A stretch of 64,000 bases of DNA. Source: JAVBJV01 sp031555315. Lineage in GTDB: Bacteria > Pseudomonadota > Alphaproteobacteria > Acetobacterales > Acetobacteraceae. Positions within the stretch are counted from its first letter, which is position 1; each line of letters begins with the position of its first letter. Location of the stretch: assembly GCA_031555315.1 (NCBI GenBank), contig JAVBUO010000005.1, forward strand, positions 186,001 to 250,000, written 5' to 3'. Both the position numbers and the translations under genes were made by a program. The notes under the pieces were generated by a model, which did not search any database, had not been told where the DNA came from, and worked only from the letters and a program-made list of their open reading frames with translations. This document shows, piece after piece, positions 16,427-25,796 of the stretch.

Positions 16427-19336
16427 TCAGTCCTTGATGTCGAGTGCGCCGATGTGGCGTGTGAAAAGCGTACTGACCTGTTCCGCGGTTTCAGCGCGGA
16501 TATCGCGCAGCGCGCTGACGGTCGGCAGATCGATGTCGATCAGGCGCAGGGCGCGCAACAGCGCGTCCTCGGCGGGCAGCGGCAGCGTGGCGTCGCGGCT
16601 CTGTCCCACGGTCAGGCGCAGGATGCCCTGAATGGTGCGCCACAGGCGGTCGGCGCGGATCAGCACGGTGGCGTCGTCGGCGGGCAGGAAGCCAGCCCTG
16701 GCCAGATTGGCGAACGCCGTGCGTGTGGTGGTGGACAGAATTTTCGGGTTGGCCGGGGCGTGGATCAGTTGCAGCACCTGGGCGATGAATTCGACCTCGA
16801 CCTGGCCGCCCCGGCAATGTTTGACGTCCCATTCACCGCTGGCCGGCAGATCGCGCAGCAGCCGGGCACGCATGGCGACGGCGTCGGCGCGGATCGTATC
16901 GGGATCGTTCGGGCGGGTCAGCGCCACATCGATCGCCGCCTGGATGCGCTTTTTCAGGGCCGGCTGCCCGGCGATCAGGCGCGCGCGGGTCAGCGCCATG
17001 CGCTCCCACGTCCAGGCTTCCTCGGCCTGATAGCGTTCGAACGACGACACACGCACCGCCACCGGCCCCTTGTTGCCCGACGGGCGCAGGCGCATGTCGA
17101 CGGAAAACAGCTCGCCTTCCACGCCGGGCGCGGTCATTGCCGCGACCAGGCTGGTGCAGAAACGGCTGAACCAGACCTGTGGCACAATGGCGCGCCTGCC
17201 GATGCTGGATTCGGCATCGGGCGCGTGATCGTAGACGATGATCAGATCGAGGTCGGAATTGGCCATCATCTCGCGCCCGCCCAGCTTGCCCATGCCGAGC
17301 ACCGCTATCGCCCCGCCCGGAACGCGGCCATTGCGGCTGGCGAAGTCTTTCTGCACGCGCGGCAGAATGGCGCCGAAGGCCACTTCGGTCAGGGCGGTGC
17401 GGGCGAGGCCGGTTTCGTCCACATCGATCAGCCCCTGCAATGTGGCGGCGCTGATGTTGAAGCGCTGCTCGTGCACGAAGCGGCGGGTGATCTCGATGGT
17501 TTCTTCCAGATTGCGCGCGTCGCCGAGCCGCAGGCGCAGGTTCTTGCCCGGCGTGGGGTCCGGTCCCTCGCTGGACAGCAGGCCCTCGACGGCGGACGGG
17601 TTGCGCGCCAGGTAATCGGCCTGCCGCGGTGCCGAACCCAGCATCAACGCCAGCTGGTCCAGCAGCCCGGGGTTGCGCTGTAACAGCGACAGTACCTGCA
17701 CGCCGGCCGGCAGATGGGTCAGGAACGCATCCAGCCGCATGAATGCACTGTCGGGCTGCGGCTGGCGCGCGATGGCGGCCAGCAGGTTGGGGGTGATCTC
17801 GTGCAGCAGTTCGCGGGCGCGCGGCAGGCGGGTGGCGCGCGCCCGTCCGGTCCGCCAGCCACGGATGCTGGCGATCACCGCGGGAGGGTTGGTGAAGCCC
17901 ATTTCGGCAAGGGCGCGCAGCGTTCCCGGGTCGTCATCGCGGCCGTCGAAGACCAGTTCGCTGCCGCCGCGATCGCCGGGTGTATCGAACAACGTGCTGT
18001 AGACCTGTTCGATCTGACGCAGATGCATCAGCAGCGCGGCGCTGAAGTCGGCCGCATTGCGATAGCCCATGAAGATCGAAAAACGTTCGAGTCCTTCCTC
18101 GGTGTCGGGCAGACTGTGAGTCTGGCGGTCGTCGACCATCTGCAGGCGGTGTTCGACGCGGCGCAGGAACAGATAACTGTCGGACACCCAGGCGGCATCC
18201 TGTTGCAGGATCTTGCCGGCATCGGCCATCAGCGCCAAGGCCCCCAGCGTGGTGGGGGTGCGCAGCGCGGGATCGCGCCCGCCCCAGATCAGTTGCAAGG
18301 CCTGAGCGGTGAATTCCGCCTCGCGGATACCGCCGCGCCCAAGCTTCACGTTATGGCCGAGCACCGCGATCTTCTCGCCGCCCTTGTGGGCGTGAATGCG
18401 CGCCTTCATCGTGTGGATGTCGGCCATTGCGGCGAAATCCAGATTGCGCCGCCAGACGAACGGGCGGATTTCCTTCAGGAAGGACTGGCCTGCGGCGGTG
18501 TCGCCCGCCACCGGGCGCGCTTTGATCATGGCGGCGCGCTCCCAGGTCTGGCCCATGCTTTCGTAGTAGGAAAGGGCGCCCGGCAGCGCCATCGCCATCG
18601 GTGTGGCGCCGGGGTCGGGGCGCAGGCGCAGGTCGGTGCGGAATACATACCCATCCGCCGTGCGCTCCTCCATCATCTTGACCAGGCCGCGGGCGATACG
18701 CACGAAACACAGGCCGATGTTGTCGCCCTGATAGATGCCGGTATCCGGGTCGTACAGCACGATCAGGTCGACATCGGAGGAATAGTTCAGTTCACGCGCC
18801 CCCAGCTTGCCCATGCCGAGCACGATCAGGCCGGAGCCGCGCGCCGGATCGTCCGGGTGGCGCAGGCGCAGTTCGCCGCGGTCGTGCGCGGCGCGCAGCA
18901 GATGCCGGCAGCAGACGGACAAGGCGGTTTCGGCGATGTCGGACAAGGCCGCGGTGACGCGCGGCACGTCCCACCAGCCAGCGATATCGGCCACAGCGGT
19001 GGTCAGGGCCGCGCGTCGTTTGGCCGTGCGCAACTCCGCCATCAGCGCGGCCTGCGCCATATCGGGCGCCAACCCCGCGAGCTGGAGCAGTGTGGTGGCC
19101 AGCACGGCGTCCGGTCCGGTTTTCACAAGCTGGCAAAACGCGCTAGACTCACGAATCGCCAGATCGCCCAGATATGGGCTATTTCCACCCAGCGCATGCA
19201 GCAGCGCCCGGACGGCGGGATCTTGTGCAAGCTGTGCTTCTGCGGCGCCCAGTTCCTGGAACTGGGCATACAGATGTGCGGCGGCGTCCGGATTTGCGGG
19301 ATGCGGCAAGCGTGTAGAGTCGAGTAACAGGGCCAT
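16427..19336 (-). CDS. glnE: bifunctional glutamine synthetase adenylyltransferase/deadenylase
   Basis: GlnE modifies glutamine synthetase by adding or removing AMP in response to PII state. Both nucleotidyltransferase domains are visible. The N-terminal (removing) domain has GMGKLGARELNYSSDVDLIV; the C-terminal (adding) domain has GMGKLGGREMMANSDLDLII. Each has the G-x-G...D-x-D catalytic pattern. The product is about 969 residues from ATG 19336; ATG 19366 is an alternative. The open frame runs further to 19528, but that extension overlaps the divergent gene and is proline-rich shadow sequence. It is followed closely by bcp. Confidence 0.95.
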   Translation of the reverse strand: MALLLDSTRLPHPANPDAAAHLYAQFQELGAAEAQLAQDPAVRALLHALGGNSPYLGDLAIRESSAFCQLVKTGPDAVLATTLLQLAGLAPDMAQAALMAELRTAKRRAALTTAVADIAGWWDVPRVTAALSDIAETALSVCCRHLLRAAHDRGELRLRHPDDPARGSGLIVLGMGKLGARELNYSSDVDLIVLYDPDTGIYQGDNIGLCFVRIARGLVKMMEERTADGYVFRTDLRLRPDPGATPMAMALPGALSYYESMGQTWERAAMIKARPVAGDTAAGQSFLKEIRPFVWRRNLDFAAMADIHTMKARIHAHKGGEKIAVLGHNVKLGRGGIREAEFTAQALQLIWGGRDPALRTPTTLGALALMADAGKILQQDAAWVSDSYLFLRRVEHRLQMVDDRQTHSLPDTEEGLERFSIFMGYRNAADFSAALLMHLRQIEQVYSTLFDTPGDRGGSELVFDGRDDDPGTLRALAEMGFTNPPAVIASIRGWRTGRARATRLPRARELLHEITPNLLAAIARQPQPDSAFMRLDAFLTHLPAGVQVLSLLQRNPGLLDQLALMLGSAPRQADYLARNPSAVEGLLSSEGPDPTPGKNLRLRLGDARNLEETIEITRRFVHEQRFNISAATLQGLIDVDETGLARTALTEVAFGAILPRVQKDFASRNGRVPGGAIAVLGMGKLGGREMMANSDLDLIIVYDHAPDAESSIGRRAIVPQVWFSRFCTSLVAAMTAPGVEGELFSVDMRLRPSGNKGPVAVRVSSFERYQAEEAWTWERMALTRARLIAGQPALKKRIQAAIDVALTRPNDPDTIRADAVAMRARLLRDLPASGEWDVKHCRGGQVEVEFIAQVLQLIHAPANPKILSTTTRTAFANLARAGFLPADDATVLIRADRLWRTIQGILRLTVGQSRDATLPLPAEDALLRALRLIDIDLPTVSALRDIRAETAEQVSTLFTRHIGALDIKD

Positions 19337-19380
19337 GACAACAGGAGGCTCGCCTGACTGACCCATTCGATCAAGCCGGA

Positions 19381-22300
19381 ATGAGCGATGTGGCCGAAGA
19401 AAAAGCGGCGGCCCGACCGGTACCGCGCCGGAGGGCTTGGCGTTTCTTCGGGCGCTGGATGCACCGGCTGATCCGGGTGGTGTTGGCGGTCTGCATGCTG
19501 GCGGCGATGGCGGCGGGGGGGCTGGCATGGCGTCTGGCGCAGGGGCCGCTGGACATCAGCCGGCTGATCCCCTGGCTCGAGGACGTGGCCAACCAGGAGG
19601 CCGGTGGGAAACGCATGCAGTTGGGGCGTGTGGCGCTGGCATGGGAGGACCCCGCACAAAGCGGGCATACTCTGACCATCCGGATCTGGGATCTGCAGTT
19701 GTTCGACGCTGCGGGCACACGTCTGGCCAGCCTGCCGGAGGCGGCGGTGGCGCTGTCGGCGCGGCGGCTTCTGCTGGGCGAGCTGGCCCCGTACAGCGTT
19801 ACGTTACACCGGCCGCGCCTGGTGCTGGTGCGCGCGGCGGACGGGACGTTGGCGCTCGGCCTTGGGGCGCAGGATGTCGCGTCGGAACCGGCCCGTCCAT
19901 CCGCGCAAGACGTGGCAGGCGCAGGCGACAGGGATTTCGGTGCGCTGCTGCTGCGCGATCTGGCCCGCCCGCCTGGCGATACCTCGCGGATGGGCGTTTT
20001 GCGGTTCGTGCGTATCGAGGATGCCGAGATGTATCTGACCGACCTTGGTCTGGGCACCTCCTGGGCCATGCCGCATGCCATGGTGGATCTGCAGCGCCTG
20101 CCCGAAGGGGGCGTGCAGGGCAATGCATCGTTGCAGCTCGAGGCCGGCGAGGAGAGGGTCGCGGTCCAATTGCGCGGTGTATGGAAAGGCCGGCGGCTGG
20201 ATCTCGAGGGTGATTTTACGCCGGTATCGCCCGCAGTACTGGCGCGTGCGGTGCCGCCGCTGGCGGCGCTGGCGGTGATGGATGCGCGCGTGGGGGGGGC
20301 GGTTGGGGCGGTGTTCGACAGCACCTGGCAGCCCGAGCACGCCGAGGCGCGGCTTGATATCGGCCCCGGCACCGTTCATCTGCCGGAAGATACGATCGCC
20401 ATTCGTGGCGCACAGTTGAACGTGGCCTGGTCGCCCGAGCGTGTGCAACTGCGCCAGTTCGATGTGCAGTTGCCCGGTCGTGATGGCGCGGCCGGGCCGC
20501 TGGCGCAGGTGACCGGAACGATGCTGTTTGCGCCCGCGGCCGGCGAGCGCCACCGGATCAGCTTGAACGGCGCCGTTTCCCCGGTGAATGCTGCCGATCT
20601 GCCGCGGCTATGGCCGCGCGGCGTGGCCCCCAATCCGCGCCGCTGGGTGACCGAGAACATCACCGCAGGCATGGTGAACGATGCCAGAGTGCATGCTGAA
20701 TTGAGCCTGGATGCGGATTTCTCGGACATGGATGCATCGAAGGTCGATGCCAGCATGTCGGTGCAGGGCGCAACGGTACACTGGCTGCGGCCGATCCCGC
20801 CGATGGAGGATGTCGATGGCAGCGTCGCGGTGGATCTGGATGCCGTGCATATCCAGGTCGATCGCGGCCGGCAGGGGCGTATCCGCGCACAATCCGGTTC
20901 GGTGACCATCGCCCTGTACAAGCCGGTCGAGATCATGAGTATCGAGGCAGTGATGAGCAGTTCGCTGCAGGACGTGGTGGCGCTGATCCAGCACCCGCGC
21001 CTGAAACTGTTCGAGCGCCGCCCGCTGGGACTTGATAACCCGACGGGCAATGTGCAGTCGACGCTGCGCATTGCGCTGCCACTGTGGAACGACGTCGATC
21101 TGGAGATGTTGAATCTCCACGTGGAAAGCAGGCTCAGCAATGTGCATCTCGGTAAGGCCGTGATGGGGCAGGATCTGGACGGCGGCGCATTCGAGATGAC
21201 CCTTTCGACCGACGGCATGCGTCTGGCCGGCACGGCGCAGGTGCTGGGTACATCGCTGCGCCTGGTGCACGAGGAAGATTTCCGCACCGGCCCGCCGACT
21301 CAGGTCGCCTCGCGCGAGACGGTGTCGCTGTCTCTGGGGCCGCAGCAGTTTGCGACGCTGGGGATGAATCTGCAGCCATTCGTCACCGGTTCGGTGGATG
21401 TCAACGCGCAGATCGTGCGCCAGCGCAATGGCGCCGCGTCGGTCAACCTGGCTGCGGATCTGGGCAATACGGCGCTGTCGCTGCCGCAGACCGGCTGGAG
21501 CAAGCCGGCGGGGCGGGCGGCGCGTGCCAGCGCGGTGATCGGCCTGCGGGGCGACCGTCTGAGCGGGGTGAACAATATCCGGATGGATGGCGACGGCCTG
21601 TCGTTTCGCGGCGCGCTGAGCGCGACCCGTAGCGGCGCGCCGAACGTGCTGCAGATTGCCTCGATGGCGCTCGGTAATTCGCGCCTGCAGGGCGAGGTCC
21701 GCCTGCCGACGAGTGCGGACCGGACGATCCGCGTCAATCTGCAGGGGCCGATGCTGGATATTTCCGGACGGGCGAGCCTGAGTGAACAGGCCGGCGGTAA
21801 CGCACAATCGAGCGCTGTGACGCAGGCATCCTCTGCGCCCGGCACGCCGCTGGTGATTGCCGGGCGGTTCGAGCGGGTGTTGTTGACCAGAGACGCGCCA
21901 CCGATGGAGGGGGTCAGCCTGATCCTCAACCACAATGGCCGGGTGGTCAGCAGCGCGCGTGCCAGCGGCAGTATCGAACGTGCGCCGTTCGAGATCGATC
22001 TGACGCCGGCGGTGGGCAGCGGGGCGCGCAACGGGCGGCGGCTGCGTGCCACGGCACAGGATGCCGGCGCATTGCTGCGTGCGTTGGGGATTGTCATGTC
22101 GATGCGTGGCGGCGCGCTGACCGTAACGGGTATGTACGATGATGCGAACCCGGCCGCACCGCTGAACGGATCGGCCGAGATCACCAATTTCCGTCTGCAG
22201 AATGTACCGGGGATCGGTCGTATCCTGCAGGCGATGACGTTGTACGGTCTTGTCGAGATGCTGGGCGGGGAAGGGCTTGGTTTCACGCGTCTGACTGCGC

Positions 22301-22794
22301 CTTTCACGCTGAGCAGCGACACTCTGGAGCTGAGAGACGCGCGCGCCTTCAGCGCCAGCCTGGGGTTGACGGCCAGGGGGCGCATCAACTTCGTGCGGCG
22401 GCGGGCGGATATGACAGGCACGGTGGTGCCGGCATATTTTTTCAATTCGCTGCTGGGGAATATTCCCGTGATCGGCCGGTTGTTTTCGGCCGAGGAGGGC
22501 GGCGGGCTGTTCGCTGTGAATTATTCGGTGCGCGGCCCGCTGGATGATCCGAGCGTGACGGTGAACCCGTTATCGGCGGTGACGCCGGGCTTTCTGCGCG
22601 GTGTCTTCGGTATTTTCGATCAACCGGACCCGGCAATGCAGACACCGGCAACACCGCAACAAACAACGCCGCAACAGACGACACCCCAGCAGGCAACGCC
22701 GGGGCAGGCTGCACCCGCACCTTCTGCGCCGGCTCCAGCCCCAGCGCCGACACCTCAGCCGCCGCCACGCTTTGTCGAACCTCCGGGGGGATAG
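19381..22794 (+). CDS. large AsmA/YhdP-like membrane-anchored protein
   Basis: The 1137-residue protein has one N-terminal membrane anchor at about 29-52 and a very long periplasmic beta-rich region. It matches the DUF3971/AsmA-like family, whose members are thought to bridge inner and outer membranes for phospholipid transport. Recognisable parts are the N-terminal segment DISRLIPWLEDVAN and the C-terminal GIGRILQAMTLYGLVEMLGGEGLGF with NPLSAVTPGFLRGVFGIFD. The last 60 residues are a Pro/Gln/Thr/Ala tail with repeated TPQQT units. It is divergent from glnE and followed at 11 bases by the glycosylase gene. The function is inferred from family only. Confidence 0.85.
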   Translation: MSDVAEEKAAARPVPRRRAWRFFGRWMHRLIRVVLAVCMLAAMAAGGLAWRLAQGPLDISRLIPWLEDVANQEAGGKRMQLGRVALAWEDPAQSGHTLTIRIWDLQLFDAAGTRLASLPEAAVALSARRLLLGELAPYSVTLHRPRLVLVRAADGTLALGLGAQDVASEPARPSAQDVAGAGDRDFGALLLRDLARPPGDTSRMGVLRFVRIEDAEMYLTDLGLGTSWAMPHAMVDLQRLPEGGVQGNASLQLEAGEERVAVQLRGVWKGRRLDLEGDFTPVSPAVLARAVPPLAALAVMDARVGGAVGAVFDSTWQPEHAEARLDIGPGTVHLPEDTIAIRGAQLNVAWSPERVQLRQFDVQLPGRDGAAGPLAQVTGTMLFAPAAGERHRISLNGAVSPVNAADLPRLWPRGVAPNPRRWVTENITAGMVNDARVHAELSLDADFSDMDASKVDASMSVQGATVHWLRPIPPMEDVDGSVAVDLDAVHIQVDRGRQGRIRAQSGSVTIALYKPVEIMSIEAVMSSSLQDVVALIQHPRLKLFERRPLGLDNPTGNVQSTLRIALPLWNDVDLEMLNLHVESRLSNVHLGKAVMGQDLDGGAFEMTLSTDGMRLAGTAQVLGTSLRLVHEEDFRTGPPTQVASRETVSLSLGPQQFATLGMNLQPFVTGSVDVNAQIVRQRNGAASVNLAADLGNTALSLPQTGWSKPAGRAARASAVIGLRGDRLSGVNNIRMDGDGLSFRGALSATRSGAPNVLQIASMALGNSRLQGEVRLPTSADRTIRVNLQGPMLDISGRASLSEQAGGNAQSSAVTQASSAPGTPLVIAGRFERVLLTRDAPPMEGVSLILNHNGRVVSSARASGSIERAPFEIDLTPAVGSGARNGRRLRATAQDAGALLRALGIVMSMRGGALTVTGMYDDANPAAPLNGSAEITNFRLQNVPGIGRILQAMTLYGLVEMLGGEGLGFTRLTAPFTLSSDTLELRDARAFSASLGLTARGRINFVRRRADMTGTVVPAYFFNSLLGNIPVIGRLFSAEEGGGLFAVNYSVRGPLDDPSVTVNPLSAVTPGFLRGVFGIFDQPDPAMQTPATPQQTTPQQTTPQQATPGQAAPAPSAPAPAPAPTPQPPPRFVEPPGG

Positions 22795-22805
22795 GATTTC
22801 ATCGA

Positions 22806-23522
22806 ATGACGGTTGTCGAACAGCATCTGCACGCGGCGCGCGTGCTGCGCGATGCGATGAATGCGCTGAATTTCGCCGCGCCCACGCATGTGACCAACCC
22901 GCTGACGTATGCGTGGCGTCCGTTCGCGGCCTATGTGCAGCGCTATGGGGCAGGGCGCAAACGTGTGCTGTTTCTGGGCATGAACCCGGGACCGTTCGGC
23001 ATGGCACAGACAGGGGTGCCGTTCGGCGAGGTGGCGGCGGTGCGCGACTGGATGGGCATCGACGAACCGGTCGACCAGCCCGCCCGCCCGAATCCCGATC
23101 GCCCGGTACTGGGGTTTGCCTGTCCCCAGTCCGAGGTTAGCGGGCGGCGGTTGTGGGGAATGTTCGCGCAGCGTTTTGGCACGGCCGCGGCGTTTTTTGC
23201 CGACCATTACGTGGTGAATTACTGCCCGCTGCTGTTCAGCGCCGGAAAGCGCAACCTGACGCCCGACAAGTTTCCGCGCGCCGAGACAGACCCGATGTAC
23301 GCAGCCTGCGATGCACATCTGCGGGCGCTGGTGCAGGCCAGCGCGCCCGACTGGGTGGTCGGCGTGGGGCGTTTCGCGCGTGATCGCGCGATGAAAGCGC
23401 TGACTGGCACGCAAGTGAAATTTGGCGAGATCCTGCATCCCAGTCCCGCCAGCCCGGCAGCCAACCGCGGCGTCTGGGCCGATACCGCCACGGCGCAGTT
23501 GCAAGCACAGGGGATCTGGTAA
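22806..23522 (+). CDS. SMUG1-type uracil-DNA glycosylase
   Basis: The 238-residue product strongly resembles single-strand-selective monofunctional uracil-DNA glycosylase (SMUG1), best known from animals. Motif 1 is LGMNPGPFGMAQTGVPFGEV (about 57-76), motif 2 is HPSPASPAANRG near the C-terminus, and between them are RPVLGFACPQSEVSG and NLTPDKFP. These are the SMUG1 signatures; the catalytic Asn in GMNPG and the His of HPSP are both present. It should remove uracil or 5-hydroxymethyluracil from DNA to start base excision repair. It follows the AsmA-like gene closely. Confidence 0.9.
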   Translation: MTVVEQHLHAARVLRDAMNALNFAAPTHVTNPLTYAWRPFAAYVQRYGAGRKRVLFLGMNPGPFGMAQTGVPFGEVAAVRDWMGIDEPVDQPARPNPDRPVLGFACPQSEVSGRRLWGMFAQRFGTAAAFFADHYVVNYCPLLFSAGKRNLTPDKFPRAETDPMYAACDAHLRALVQASAPDWVVGVGRFARDRAMKALTGTQVKFGEILHPSPASPAANRGVWADTATAQLQAQGIW

Positions 23523-23523
23523 A

Positions 23524-23874
23524 TCAGCAGCCTGCGGGCAGCCAGTCGCTCAGTTCGGCGCAGTTCTGTTCGTACTCCAGATGCGGATCGCGCGGCAACA
23601 GGTGGAAGGCGCGATAACGCTGCATTTCGCTTGGCTCCAGCGCCTGCCCGGACATGATCTGGCGCAGATGCTGTTCGGCCGGAGACTCCGGCACCTGCCA
23701 GGCGCGGGGTGCTTGCGGGTCGGTTCGCAGTGCGGCGATTCGTTCGGCCGGGCAGGTACGCAGACGCGCCAGCAGATCTTCGCACAGCGGTGATCCGGTG
23801 GTGTCGCGCATGATCGGCTGTGCCTGCAAGCCAAAGCCGAGAACGAACGAAAGCAGACAGACGAATACGCGCAT
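23524..23874 (-). CDS. small secreted hypothetical protein
   Basis: A 116-residue protein with a clear Sec signal (MRVFVCLLSFVLGFGLQAQ) and a mature part of about 97 residues with four cysteines, perhaps forming disulfides. The region downstream reads like a small Rhodospirillales secreted protein, but I recognise no family. The start is taken at ATG 23874, where the signal begins; the longer open frame upstream is antisense to the next gene. It is convergent with the glycosylase gene, one base after its stop. Confidence 0.6.
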   Translation of the reverse strand: MRVFVCLLSFVLGFGLQAQPIMRDTTGSPLCEDLLARLRTCPAERIAALRTDPQAPRAWQVPESPAEQHLRQIMSGQALEPSEMQRYRAFHLLPRDPHLEYEQNCAELSDWLPAGC

Positions 23875-23953
23875 ACCAAGGGACCAGACAGCTTCAGGCG
23901 CCTGTGGTAGACAGCCGCGTGAATGGATGCAACTGCATGGAAGAGGTCGTGCA

Positions 23954-24412
23954 ATGGCCAGCAGGATGACGGAACAGGATCGCGCCCGGATAAAGACATT
24001 GAAGGCGCAGATGGAAGCGGCCGGTTGCGCCGATGCTTCCGACTGGGCAACGAGCGAGGTCAGCGAGAACATTCCGCAATTCGGACGTTTTCTGATTCTA
24101 CGCGACATACACGACGCGCTGGATGTGGAGCGTTGCCTCGAGGATCTTCGTTTCGAGGATCCTGCATCGGCGGCGGTGCTGGAAAAATTGCAGAAGGTGC
24201 TGGATGCCGACGAGCTGCATGATTTTCTGTATGCGTATGGCAAGGTGATCGGCAGTGGGTTGGTCGCGGTGCTGGACGAGGGGCCGCAGGACGAAGGCGT
24301 GCCCGGCTGGGCGCTGATGGAACTGACCCCCGACTGCGAACTGACCGGCCGCGTGATCCAGGGCCTGCACGAGAATTTCCCGGATTTCGAGGACTCGCTC
24401 ACCCGGAAATAG
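23954..24412 (+). CDS. hypothetical soluble protein
   Basis: A 152-residue acidic cytosolic protein (ATG 23954, GAGG 7 bases before). It is predicted mostly helical, with no signal, membrane segment or metal motif. I do not recognise the family. Stretches such as DELHDFLYAYGKVIGSGLVAVLDEG and DEGVPGWALMELTPDCELTGRVIQGLHE look well folded. It lies between a secreted protein gene on the opposite strand and tyrS. Confidence 0.6.
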   Translation: MASRMTEQDRARIKTLKAQMEAAGCADASDWATSEVSENIPQFGRFLILRDIHDALDVERCLEDLRFEDPASAAVLEKLQKVLDADELHDFLYAYGKVIGSGLVAVLDEGPQDEGVPGWALMELTPDCELTGRVIQGLHENFPDFEDSLTRK

Positions 24413-24498
24413 GAACGGGATGCGTGTGCGGCGCGCAGGGTAATGGATGTATCCGCACCCTGAACGCCGCCATGCGCATGGCGCCTGGAAGAAGGAGC

Positions 24499-25749
24499 TT
24501 ACCCCACCCTCACCAGCACGTGCTTCTTGCGCCCGAACGACAGCTTCGCCGCGCCGTCGGTGAACGCGGTCGTGCCGACCGTGGCGGTCGCGTCCGTCAC
24601 CACCGTGTCGTTCAGGCGGATGCCGTTGCCCTGGATGTGACGGCGCGCTTCGCCGTTGCTGGCGAAACCGAACGCATCCACGCACAGCTTGACGATCGGC
24701 AGACCCGCCGCGACATCGGCCGCCGTTACCGTCAAGGTCGGTAGCGTGTCGGCGGCGACGCCCTGCTCGAAGGTGCGGCGCGCGGTTTCCAGCGCTTCTT
24801 CGGCGGCGGCGCGGCCGTGCAGCAGGGCGGTCGCCTCGGTCGCCAAAACCTTTTTTGCCTCGTTGATTTCGGCGCCCTGCAACGCGCCCAGACGCGCGAT
24901 CTCGTCCATCGGCAGTTCGGTGAACAGACGCAGGAATTTCGCCACGTCGGCATCTTCGGTGTTGCGCCAGAACTGCCAGTAATCCCACGGCGACAGCCGG
25001 TCCGGATTCAGCCACACCGCACCAGCCGCGGTCTTGCCCATCTTGGCACCCGACGCGGTGGTCAGCAGCGGCACCGTCAGCGCGTGCGCTTCGGCGCCCG
25101 CCATACGCCGGATCAGGTCCACCCCCATCACGATGTTGCCCCACTGGTCCGACCCGCCCATCTGCAACGCGACGCCGTGGCGGCGGTGCAGTTCCAGAAA
25201 GTCGTACGACTGCAACAGCATGTAGTTGAATTCCAGAAAGCTGAACGACTGTTCGCGTTCCAGGCGCAGCTTCACGCTGTCCATCGTCAGCATGCGGTTG
25301 ACGCTGAAATGCCGGCCGACATCGCGCAGGAACGGGATGTAGCGCAATTCGTCCAGCCATTCGGCGTTATCGAGCATGATCGCGTCGTTCGGTCCACTGC
25401 CGAAGCGCAGGAAGCTGTCGAAGGTGCGGCGGATACCGGTCTTGTTCACGGCGATCTGTTCGTCGGTCAGCAGCGGGCGTGCTTCGTCGCGAAAGGACGG
25501 ATCGCCCACTTTCGTGGTGCCGCCGCCGATCAGCGCCACTGGCTTGCCGCCGGTCTTTTGCAGCAGGCGCAGCAGCATGATCGACACCAGATGTCCCACG
25601 TGCAGGCTGTCGGCCGTGCAGTCGTACCCCACATAGGCCGGCAGCCCCCCAGCCGCGAGCCGCGCATCCAGTGCCGCTTCGTCGGTGGTCTGGTGGATGT
25701 AGCCGCGCTCGCGCGCGATGCGGAGAAAATCGCTTTTCAGACTGCTCAT
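24499..25749 (-). CDS. tyrS: tyrosyl-tRNA synthetase
   Basis: A class I aminoacyl-tRNA synthetase (416 residues) that charges tRNA-Tyr. The HIGH motif reads HVGH at about 50-53 with YVGYDCTADSLHVGHL, the tyrosine-binding region is LQMGGSDQWGNI, and the KMSKS loop reads KMGKT. The C-terminal S4-like RNA-binding domain contains AFGFASNGEARRHIQGNGIRLN and FGRKKHVLVRV. The start is ATG 25749, with a GGAAGAG tract before it; the longer open frame overlaps anmK and is not used. It is divergent from anmK with 47 bases between. Confidence 0.97.
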   Translation of the reverse strand: MSSLKSDFLRIARERGYIHQTTDEAALDARLAAGGLPAYVGYDCTADSLHVGHLVSIMLLRLLQKTGGKPVALIGGGTTKVGDPSFRDEARPLLTDEQIAVNKTGIRRTFDSFLRFGSGPNDAIMLDNAEWLDELRYIPFLRDVGRHFSVNRMLTMDSVKLRLEREQSFSFLEFNYMLLQSYDFLELHRRHGVALQMGGSDQWGNIVMGVDLIRRMAGAEAHALTVPLLTTASGAKMGKTAAGAVWLNPDRLSPWDYWQFWRNTEDADVAKFLRLFTELPMDEIARLGALQGAEINEAKKVLATEATALLHGRAAAEEALETARRTFEQGVAADTLPTLTVTAADVAAGLPIVKLCVDAFGFASNGEARRHIQGNGIRLNDTVVTDATATVGTTAFTDGAAKLSFGRKKHVLVRVG

Positions 25750-25796
25750 GATCTCAAACTCTTCCGAAAGAGCGCCGGAGCTAGCACAATACCCAA

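Noticed and set aside
19337..19528. Longer glnE N-terminus
   Set aside because: The extra residues are proline-rich and antisense to the start of the AsmA-like gene; homology starts at MALLLDSTRL.
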